Under the pieces are notes generated by a model. It did no database searches and was not told where the DNA came from. It saw nothing but the letters and a program-made list of their open reading frames with translations. From Mytilus galloprovincialis (Eukaryota; Mollusca; Bivalvia; Mytilida; Mytilidae): a stretch of 64,000 bases of DNA. The stretch is from the NCBI RefSeq assembly GCF_965363235.1, contig NC_134849.1, positions 55,188,122 through 55,252,121 on the forward strand, in the 5' to 3' direction. Shown here piece after piece: positions 42,726 to 54,700 of this stretch. A program made the translations under genes and the position numbers. Within the stretch, counting starts at the first letter, position 1. Every line of letters starts with the position of its first letter.

Positions 42726-45700
42726 GTAAGACACCTATATTTAAGAGATAACTGTATTGTATTTGATGCTTTAAGGACGTTCATCGGTAGTTTTACTGTC
42801 GCAAATTTAGTTTACCTGGCGACGCAATTCAAAAATTCAAAATGTCGGCTTCCTTAGTTACAGGCAAGGAGATAGAGAACTTTACGCTATCTGTCATCTA
42901 ATCAGAACCATTGATACAAAATAATTGCATTAGAATTTAATTTAGTGGCATAAAACACCAATCAATCAATTAATCAGTGAATGGGAATGATAGAAAATTT
43001 GTGCTTGAATTTAAATGAACCAAAATAACTGGTAGAATTTTCCGAGGAAAGTGCATTAGTGTTTATAGGGTTTCTCTGACTATTTCATTCCGTGATTCTA
43101 TACATGTTCTTAATGTGCTGATGAAGTTGGTTAATATACTTCGTACGGCTTTCTGTTAAAATTTATACAATTACAAGTTGGGTTTTTTCTTCTACAAAAA
43201 GCCGTAGCAAGAATATTGACCGATATTTAGAATATTTTTTTAAATCGCGTAATAACTAATTTTAAAGGAAACCTATATAATAAACACTTTGAAATTCTTT
43301 AATTTTCGTTTACCTTATTTTCTTTGCAGTTGCATTAGAGACCGTTATTGTAAGAACTTATTACAATACAGAATTATCATGGACAGATGCTAAAGATTTC
43401 TGCTTTAACCAGAGCAGTATTCTAGAAGTTAACCATACAGATACCATGACAAGTTTTGAAAACGAGACAGCACAAATATGGACTGGATCTTATACCACGT
43501 GGTCTAACTGGGCTTTGATCTGGGGTACGTTTACCGTTTACAATAAGAGGATCTGGTCGGGGTACTCAATTTCTCTATTCAACAGTGGCATAGCTAGGTA
43601 ATTTTTACGTGTAAGCCAAAACCTCAGCGAGGGGTCTGAGGGTTCAGGTCATTGCACCTGCTGGTAGTTGGTTCGAAGTCCCGTAAGCTAATAGATTATC
43701 GAGAATGAGATACCATTCCCTTTATTAAAAATTCTAATCAATAAAATATACTTTAAAAAGAATCTAAATGGTTTATTTCTTATGTTTAGTGTATTCATTG
43801 TGTTAATTTGGAATCTTATGGTCATTGGTTTTACAGAAAATGTCCTACATGTAACTGGTTACTTTATGTTTGAAAGGAGCCATGGGGTAAATGCCGTTAT
43901 TGAACATGAAATAATTAATGTTCGGAGATGATCAGACGCAGTATTAAAATGCGCGAAGGTTCTGTAGAACCCTGGTTCTCGCCTTTGATTGCTTACCTAA
44001 AAAAATTAATGAATTTATCTGTCTTTTACAGGATTTAAAAAAAAATCAAATATTTTCTTCAGATGTTTTTCTTGTTCTGGAATATCGACTTCTGTCTTAC
44101 TTTCACGACAATCTATTGAGGTTAATCATGTAAACTTGCGGAAAAATAAGTATGTCTATAAGTATAATGATAAAAGAATGGAAGACAAACATTTCTTTCA
44201 AAATTTTAATTCAGACATTAATCAGGAAAAAAACTTCTTCCAAAGTATCACACAATTCAATCAAGGTTTGACAAAGTACATTGTAATTGGTTAAAAAAAT
44301 AAACCAAGACTGTATCTACTTGTTCAAATTTTTTTTCTTTAATTCTATAAATATGGGGGAATTAAATATATAATTTCATCATTATGCCCTAGATACATTT
44401 TTGGTCATAAACAGTTTCTGTCCAACTTCCATACGAAGGTTTCACAAAGTTATTGATATTAAAAAAAAAAACAATTTTAACCAAACACTGAACCATTAAA
44501 GTGACGCTGCCGACGAAATTTATGATCACTATGTCTGGCTTTCGCGACATACGAAAATGTCACAGGCTCGACAAAAATGCAAACCACATATCGAATTTCA
44601 GAAGATAATAAATTGCTTTAAACAAAAGGGAAGTGGGTAAAATTATCAGTAAATTCAAACTAGTTACTTCAGACTTTGAAAGACAATAAACAAATCTATA
44701 TAATTATAAGTAAATTCAAACTAGTAAATTCAGACTTTGAAAGACAATGAACAAATCTATATAATATGATATCATACCATTTGGTTGAAAAGTAAATTTC
44801 GTCGCAATTACAAGTAATTGAAAAAAGAAATATAAGGCTGATGTACTTGTAATATTCAGTTCTTTATATTTTATTTAGTAAGATAACAGTAATTTTTTTA
44901 TCAAAATATTTTTTTCATCAAAATTCAAGTGGACGCCCGGGCGTTTTGACGTAAACGTAGCTACGCGCCTGAAATTTCGTAGATTTGTTTGGTAATTTCT
45001 CTAGTATTCTTTATTACTTTTGCCCATTATTCCCATTTCTTCATATTTTTAGTCAATTCGTCTGTTGTTTAAATCCATAATTATTCTCTCCCATATAAAA
45101 CCCACTCTTATAGTATCGATGCACAATCGAAGTTGCCAAACTAATACATGTTGTTTCTTAAAAATTGCAACATAAACATCAACTAAAATAATTTGAACTA
45201 AGAATAAAACAACACATTGGTAGACACTATAATTTAAGGAAAACAATTTAGATAGAGTGGAACTTGAGCAGGCTATTTTAACACAGCTGGTACTGTTTCA
45301 ATACTTGTTGGTTTTGTTTTCCTTTTGCAAATGGAATTATCTCCTTGTTAGGAATACATAGAACAACCAGCCTTCAAATACCAAAACATATTTTCCAGAA
45401 AGGTTTGCACTGATAAGAAGCACTGTTTTTTTTTTATACCCCCCTTTATGAGCATTATGTCTTCTGGTCTGTGTGTCCGTTTGTCCATTCGTGTGTCCGT
45501 CAGTCCCTTCGTCCGTCTGTCCCGCTTCAGGTTAAAGTTTTTGGTCGAGGTAGTCTTTGATGAAGTTAATGTCCAATCAACTTGAAACTTAGTAAACATG
45601 ATCCCTATTATATAATCTTTCTAAGCTTAATGCCAAATTAGAGATTTTACCCTATTTTCATAGTCCACTGTACATAAACAATGATAGTGCGGATGGGGCA

Positions 45701-48700
45701 TCCGTGTACTTGGGACACATTCTTGTTTACATTTAAATAAGTATAGAACTGTTCTATTAGATTTTGTCATTAATATTGCAAAAATAAACAATCTAATAAA
45801 AACAGATCTACGCGCAAGCTTATAAAAATGAGCGAGTGCACATATTTATTTTTTTAATTGCTTGTTCCTTAATTACAATGTTCTCATTTTTTTTATGGCA
45901 TGAATGTATCTGTGGGTATCGGAAAATAGTAAAATCACAAAAATACTGAATTCCGAGGAAAATTCAAAACGAAAAATCCCCCAATCAACTGACAAAATCA
46001 AAACCTCAAACACATCAAACGAATGGACAACAACTGTCACATTCCTTAATTTATTAGAGTTGAGGTTAATGCGTCAAACAAACAGACACCCATCTACTTA
46101 GATTTTGAGACTCGAAAATCGATTTACATCTGAAGGTCAACATGACTGAAACCGTCAACTATAAATAGCTAGTTAAATTAACCATTTATAGTCAAACTGT
46201 CAAATAATCATATCTATAACAGCCACGAAAGATAAACAGGATGTTGAAACTGACCATGAATTAATGGTTAATTACACGGGGTAATTCAAATTCATTACCA
46301 CGTTTTTGATTTTGCCATGCACTGAGTTAAAAACCAATATTATTAGTCTATTTTCACTTAACGAAGACCAGTTCTATAGTCGCGTTACAGATTAATACAA
46401 AAACACACAGAAACGGAAATAGAATAATTTTGATATTGTAGAGGTAGAGGAAAAAATATATGTTTTGCAAAACTTCTATGGTTACCGACCAACTTGTCTG
46501 TCCGTTTTTGTTTTGTTTCATAAAAAGCTGACGAAACCATAAAAGTACACTGTCATTATTTCATTCTTATATAGAAATGAGAACAATCATGTGGTATGAG
46601 TGTCAATGACAGTGGCGGATCTAGAAATTTTCATAAGTGGGGGCCTGTTGACTGCCTAAGAGAGGGGTCCAGCTCCGGTCATGCCTCAGTGATTCCCTAT
46701 ATAAGCAAACAAATTTTTCCCAGAAAAGGGGGGTTCCAGGCCCCTTTGCCCTACCCCCCCCCCCCCCCCTAATCCGCCTCTGGAGACAGCTCGCTAAGAT
46801 ATAATTAGCACAGACAAGAAAGCTCTGTCACAGCCAAATAACAATATTTTAACTTTAAGAAGACCAGTTCTGCATTTACATTACAGATTAAACTAAAACG
46901 CGAAATAAATGAAAAACTAGAATAATCTAGTTGATGTGAGGGAAGCAGAAAAATACACCACAAGCACGGGAATACATTCTAGTGTATCCACACTGCACGA
47001 GCAACAAACACTACAATATTAAAACCAGAAGATGTCTACAAAGAAGTTAATTAAATACGGAGTCAACCAAAAGCAAATTTTGAAAATACTCATATATTGT
47101 TTACAATATGGCTTATTCTAATGCAATTATTTTGTAACAATTGTTCTGATTGGATGACAGCAAGCGTAAAAATTTCTCTATCTCCTTGTCTGTAACTAAG
47201 GGAGCCGACATTTTGAATTTCGGAATGTTTTGACATGTTATTTCTGCAAAAATAAACACAAAACTCACTTGTTGCGCAACTCTCAACAAGAGACCAAATG
47301 ACACAGAAGTTTACAACTATAGGTCACCGGCACGGTCTTCAAGAATGAGCAAAGCCCATACCGCATAGTCAGCTATAAGAGTCCCCGAAATGACAATGCA
47401 AAACAATTCAAACGAGAAAACGAACAGCCTTATTTATGTACAAATGGATGAACGATAAACAAATATGCTATACAAGAACAAATGACAACGATTGAATTAC
47501 AGACTCCTGGCTTGGGACAGGCACATACATACCGAATGTGACGGGGTTTAACATGTTAGCGGGATTCCAATCCTACTCCATACCTGGGACAGTGGTATAC
47601 CAGTACAACATAAGAACGAACTATAAAAATCAGTTGAAAAAGGCTTCAAAACTTATTAGATGGATACAAATTGGTTGATTTTGTATTTGTAGGCTGTTAT
47701 ATGTCTCCACAGACAGTATCTACTACGTTTGAGGACATTAACGACGGAAAGTATGACTGTCAAAAGTACTGTCAATCGTCACAATACTTTGCTTATGAGG
47801 TTTGTTGTGTATTACATGTATTAAAGATACATTTATTCTTATGAAATCTTGATGTAACAAATGCTTTTATTGACTAGAATATACCGTAAAATCCACAACT
47901 GACTTTTGACATATGTTTTTATTGGCTAGAATATTCCGTAAACTCCTTAACTGCCTTAATTATGTGACCATATGCTATGGAGTATAACGAAACAATTCGA
48001 GTATAATATATATTTTAATAATTTGTCTTCAATTTCCACATAAAATAAATTTTGTGTTAAAAGAAAATAAATATTGGTAGATAAAAGGATTTAAAATTAT
48101 TTTTGTAAATATACGATTTATGTTAAAATCTTATATTTTTACGTGTTGTATTTACAGGGTGCTGCGTGTTACTGTCTAGATGTAACCGGTTCTCCTGTCT
48201 CATATTCCAATTGTCTAACATCGAATCGAACACCGAGTTATGTGATTGTATATAAACGTTAGTATCTTATTTGTATTTTATATTGGGCAATTCCATTCAT
48301 GTCTCTCTCTTGGTTAGGTTTTGTGAAATGGGTGGGGATAGAGGAGGGTTCCAATTCAAGTTATTTATAGGGGGTATATAATATGTTCTTGTAAATTTCT
48401 ATCATTTTTTTGTTCATGGTTATTGAAGCAAGTGTGATAATTCAACATCGTTTTCTCTCTATTTTCTCTAAAAAGGTTCGCACTGTATGTAGTTCAAGTT
48501 TTAATGATAACACATTTGTTGCCTTAACCTGCAGAAAGAACCCACATATCTATTTTATAAACGATGTCAATAAAGGTTTCAGAATATGAGGTGACTTGTG
48601 GTTTCCTCTTTATTGATCTATTTTGATATATTTGTATAGAAAATATTACTGGAGTACAGAGGTCATTAGATGACACACCAGAAGACCAATTAAAATGTAT

Positions 48701-51700
48701 GTCAGCTCAGTGTCAGGACGGAGAAATCATTCTCAGATCAGAAAACTGCAACAGTTATTATGAAGGAATATGTGGTAAACAATACCTTTAGGAATGCAAG
48801 TGTACATAGTTACTCATAATAGAATAAATTGAAAATGGAAATGAATTTGTCAAAGGGATAACAACCCGACCAACGTGCAGAAAACAGCTGAAGGCCACCA
48901 AAGTGTTTTCAATACAGCTAAAAAATCCTGCATCCTCAACTGGCCCCTTTACAAAGATATGATATAAATAATAGGTGGTGTGAGCTATGCATCGATGAGC
49001 AGGTACAAATGTACCCGACAATAGAAAACAATCGGTAGATTTTACATGTCAACACACAGTTTCAACGACAGCCAAGTGTCTATTCAATATGTTAAGCATA
49101 GTACTAAATCTACACGAGTCCAGGGTATATCGCCTTGCTTCAGTAAATTCTAACATTTGTAGTTAAAGAAAACCGTGTAAATTGTAAGGCTTATATTACG
49201 AAGAAGTACTTAATCAAGCTAAATTGCATGTGTCTATCTGTATTGCAGTCGAAACTTAACAACACAATGCATTTGTATGTTCCTTAAATCATATTCATAA
49301 CTTATGACTAAGCTGTCACTAGTGAAGCAATATACAAACAAAAAATTGTGGTATGAATGCCAATGCGAAAATTGCAAACCAGATAATAATCGTTGTGTTC
49401 ACCGCACGCTCTTCAACAATGAGAAAAAATAACGTTTACCCAACTATAAAAGGGACCTTCATGAAAAATGTGATACTAGAAGTAAACCTGAATCAACGAC
49501 AACCACTGAGTTACAGGTTTCTGTTTATGGGCAAGAACATAAAAAATATGGAAGGGTTAAACATGTTAATAACACTAAACCGTACCCTTCAGTAACCTTG
49601 GATAATCATGATAGTTGTGTAACAGCATAACACACATTATAAAAACAAACTGTAAAATGTTGCAGAAATGGCGTATACTAGGACCTGAATAGATCGATAT
49701 GAAAGAACAGGTTACACTTTCGAATGTTCATCCTCTGTGTTCATGTGAGTTTAGAAGGTTTTCGTAACCAGTAGTTGTCCGTATATTGTATTTGAAAAAA
49801 TTGTTTTAGCTTATGTAACCTATAATTGTTTTTTTCAAGAATCTGGATTTAATAATGGAAGCAATACAACACAACAATCCGCAACTACTTTATGTGACAA
49901 CGCTGATTCATTTTTGCAGTGGTACAATAACAAATCTTTTTGTGACACTGGAAAAACAAACCAACTATGGACCAGTGCAACACGTGTCATTCATACAGAC
50001 GATCTAACAATGTATGGTTAGTAAGAACTTTTACTAAAATGTCTTTTAATTATTTGTGTCATTTTTTTCCTGCCATGTTGACATAAACCTTCCTTCTTTT
50101 TTTAAGTATACTAGATCATCATGCCCGAGAAATTGCGATACAATTTGGCAAGTGTTGACACACGGACTTTTTACATTTCGCCGGCAGTACATCGACTGAT
50201 CTTATGCTTAAGACATGGATCGATAATGGTCTTCAAATTCGGATATTTTTCCACTGACAAACTTGATTATTTTGTGTTTCAAACACAAATTTATGGTTTC
50301 AGAGGAGTTGCGGCAAAATGAAATCCTTTTGTAGTATAGATTCAAATACGCCTACAGTATTTCTCTTCTATTACAACGATATCCTCTAAGCCCTAAATAA
50401 TGAAATTAAAATGTATTTTGATTTAATATGTGGGTAAATTAGGTATCCCATTAAAGTATATCCCACAACTGCATATACCTATATTAATGCATGATTCGTT
50501 TTTTTTTCAGATCAAGCATCATCTATTAATCCAATGATGTGTCAGTACATGGACATCCGGAATTCATCAACAGCGTTAGGAGACTGCACAGACAGACGGA
50601 CATTTATATGTAGATTGGGTAAGTTATGCATTTGACCATATTATTCTAAATCTTTAATTGTCCTCTGAAATAATATAAAAAAATAGATTATCTTCAGTTG
50701 AAAATGGTTTCGTAAGAGTTATTTATTTACCTTTGGGCGCCATATTGAAGGACTCTATGAATATATTCCTTAAAAAAATCGATGAAATTTAACAGGTTAT
50801 TGTGGAGGCCATATCTTTGAAATAGTTGGATTCTGAACAGTTATCTGCTCTTTGGTTGGGATGCTGCGCATTTACCACAACGGCGACTAAATATGAATTA
50901 TATTCATTAGATGGACGCAACCGGTACACAATAATACACTGGCTATTGTGCTATGCAATTATATCATACTTAATAAGGGGCTTACTGTACATTGATATAT
51001 TAACTAAGATAATTATTAGATTGAGTACAAGTATTTTGTAGATTTGTTCTGACCTAGAACATACATTTCGCAAACAATTTATGCAGTTTTCAAGGTAACA
51101 ATTACCTGACGTGCATCAAGTGCACTTATTGTTCGAAACCGGTAACAAACAGGCATCGTGTAAATGCATCTGATAAAAACCATAAGCAGTGTACTGTGGA
51201 ACAAATTTTTTTCGTGGGTACCAATTTTCGTGGTTTGAGGAAGACTTACATATTCATGGATATTTAATATCGTGATTTTGGAAAAGTCTACACTCTTTCG
51301 TTTAGAAAATTTGTAATTCGTTGAATATTTGAATTCGTGCATCTCCTGTACCCACGAAATCCAGGAAAATTAGTATCCAACGAATATAAATAAAATGAAT
51401 CCACAGTATTAGCAATTGTAGTAATCAAATGACAAAATCAAAGTAAACAGCTCTATTCATATGTGAATAATTTATTTTTTGTAGAGAAAATTGTCTTACC
51501 AAGTGAAACGGTTGAAAGTAATAATATTATAGGCAAGTACTATAGATATGTGTGTTTATCTACTGCACATGATGACGATTTACGAATCTTTTATTCATAT
51601 ATAACACATGCATGAATCGGATTTTACATAAATATGAGTGATGTGAGACATATAAAAATACCACGGTTCAAATCAGCACAAATTAATCTACAGATCAACC

Positions 51701-54700
51701 AGGAGAGCATATAAATAAAGGCAACAGTAGTATACCGCTGTTCAAAACTCGTAAATCTATGAACAAAAAAAACAAAATCGGGGTAACAAACCAAAACTGA
51801 GGGAAACGCATTAAATATCAGAGGAGAACAACATCAAAATGTAACACACACAGCAACGGACTAAGCATTAGACAAAATCCGATGAGAATAACCAATACAG
51901 CATGAAAACCAAATACATGAATTTGGGATAGAAAAGTACCGTGACACGTCTTATAGTAATGTGAATTCACACTCAAATATAGGAGAAAACAAACAACACA
52001 ACGGAAACACAACGTAAAAATGTTACACACACAGAAACGAACTATGATATAACAATGGCCATTTTCCTGACTTAGTACAGGACATTTTTAAAGAAAAAAA
52101 TGGTGGGTTGAACCTGGTTTTGTGGCATGCCAAACCTCGCACTTTAATGGCATTGTTAAATATAACATTAAAATGACAACATAATAGTACAGGACTACAA
52201 TACAAATAAAAAGGAGAACGTATTAGGCAAAGAAACACATGAAAAATAGATAACAAAAGACATCAGGTTTAAAATTCAATACGTCAAAAACGCGCCTCGT
52301 CCACACAAGACTTACCAGTGACGCCCACATATAAAAGTTCGAGAGTAAAAAAAGGTACAAAGTTGTACAGCTCTGAGGATCAAAAGTTAAAAAAGGTTGT
52401 TCCAAATACGGCTAGGGTTTTCTGCTTGTGATAATCACATCCTTATTATTTAGAACAATTTATGCTATTGCAAACAGTAAATTTTATCAAATGAATATAA
52501 AAGATTTACATGATAAAACTTACGTCTTAACTAATTACAGAAAAAAAACCTCGAATACATAATACATTGAAGACCAACACAGAAAATAGATACACCCGAC
52601 TTAGCGAATATAAACATGGCGAAATTCTAAGACTAACAAAGAATATAAACATGGCGAATTTCTAAGACTTACAAAGATCATTAAAGTAGGCCAATAAACA
52701 ACCACTGACTAGGTTCCATGTTGAATTATCGTGTGTTCAGACATTTCATTTGTATTATCTCACTCTGCCTTCGAGTTTTAATCACGATCAATGGACAATT
52801 CAAACAACATACAGTTACAGAAAATAAAACGCAAATCAACACAGCATACTATATTATAACTGTTAGATAAAAAAACTAAACTCCAGTAAATATTAAACGT
52901 AACATATAGCATGTTCGTAATCACTAAAAGAAGGCTAAACAATCAACCTGCTCACGTGAACCTGCTGATACGACATGCTCTAATTATACATAAAGAATAA
53001 GGAAAGAAAATTTAACATGAATTAAAAGCATTAAATGGAAGAACAAAATTGTTTCTTCATGTTATTTGATAGAATACATAACTAAATTAAAAAACAAGTA
53101 TGACCTTCATTGGTCGCTGTCTGAGAGATTAGTTTCGATATTGTATCGTTATTTGAGTCACTTCTTACATAAAATTTAATCAATAATTTTATATAATATA
53201 ATAGAAAAAACATTGTTTAGTTGCTTAGGGAGTTTTTGTTAAATAATTTCCTAAGAGTTCGGTATCCTCTTTATTTTATTTTTTACAGGTATATCAATGT
53301 ATGGACTGATGGGATTAATTTCACTGGTGATTGTCCTTATAATTATTATCGTTGGCATCAAAACAAGGTAAAACTATCTTGAACTGTAATATAATCTGTA
53401 TTGCAAAATTCCACCCGTAAGGATCAGGCAATACAAACATCAGCTATACAATTAAATACAATGCAATACAATGCATTACAATAAATTGAATTTGATGCGA
53501 CTGTCATACAAGTGAGAGGTTTAGCGCTATAAAACCAGGTTCAATCCACCATTTTCTACATTCGAAAAGGCCTTTACTAACTAAGTCAGTTTGATGTGTT
53601 TTAGCCTTTGATTTTTCCATTTGATTAGGGACTTTCCGTTTTGAATTTTTTTTCGGAGTTCAGCATTTTAATTTTGTGATTTTACTTTTTTCAGGAATAT
53701 GGCCGTTGTTATCCATTCGTTTGATGTGTTTTATCATTTTATTTTGCCATTTGGTTAGGGACTTTCCGTTTTAAATTTTCTTCGGGTCTAGTATTTTTGT
53801 AATATTACTTTTTTCTAACCAATGAAAACTTAGTCACACCATAATACCACCAATCAAACCGTAATTTGTTAAGTAATTATTTCAAGATAATGAGATTATT
53901 GTTTAAGACTAATTGCCTCGTAGCGTGATTCGAAACAATTAAACTTGATACGTACTGTTTTTCGTCTTTACCAGTTTTTTTATAATTAACTCTGATAATG
54001 ATTTGTTTTTGTAATTATATCATGTTCTACATTATCTTTATAAAAAATCTTATTTGAACTTTGATAAGGCACAGAAAAATACCACAATTTGTTATTATGA
54101 CAGGAACATAAGTTATAAGAGTCCGTATTTTAGCTCACCTGACCCAAAGACTCAATTTTCGCAATTTGTTTGTTTTCCATTATTGTCTGTTATTGTGTTA
54201 GCTACAAATGACAGGGGAAAACTTTATACAGATAAAAATAATTAGCAAAGCAAGAAGTTAGTATTGTCGAAATTTTGACTACTTCTTATTGGAGTAATGC
54301 CCTTTAACAACAATTTCACATTGTGTTTGTGCCTTTTATATAAAAAAAACCAAAAAAAAACCCAAAACAATAGATATATTAAGTTAGTAACTCTAGTGTG
54401 CAAAATTGAGGCACATATAAAAATCTACAAAAACGTTAATATTGTCGAAATTGTCATAAGACGCCTTATTAGAGTTAAACTATAATAAATAGGACACTTA
54501 AAAAGCAAAACATGCATTGTTGTTTCAATGACACCCATACCACATCTTCTAATATCTATATAAGTAGAACATGACTGAAATCGTCCATAACTCCTTATTG
54601 TAATTATTGCCCTTTCATGAAGAGTATTACCAATGTTTACCGTATTTAATGGCCAAAATTCGTCAGTAGACTTCTTATTGGAGCTACATGTATGGCTCTT

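Noticed and set aside
43640-43690. A possible tRNA with GGTTCGAAGTCCCG
   Set aside because: Only a B-box-like stretch is present, with no A box or cloverleaf.
51535-51540. Use of the GT inside GCAAGTAC as the intron 8 donor of receptor C
   Set aside because: It would give phase 2 and put the transmembrane exon out of frame. The GC donor keeps the phase seen in A and B.
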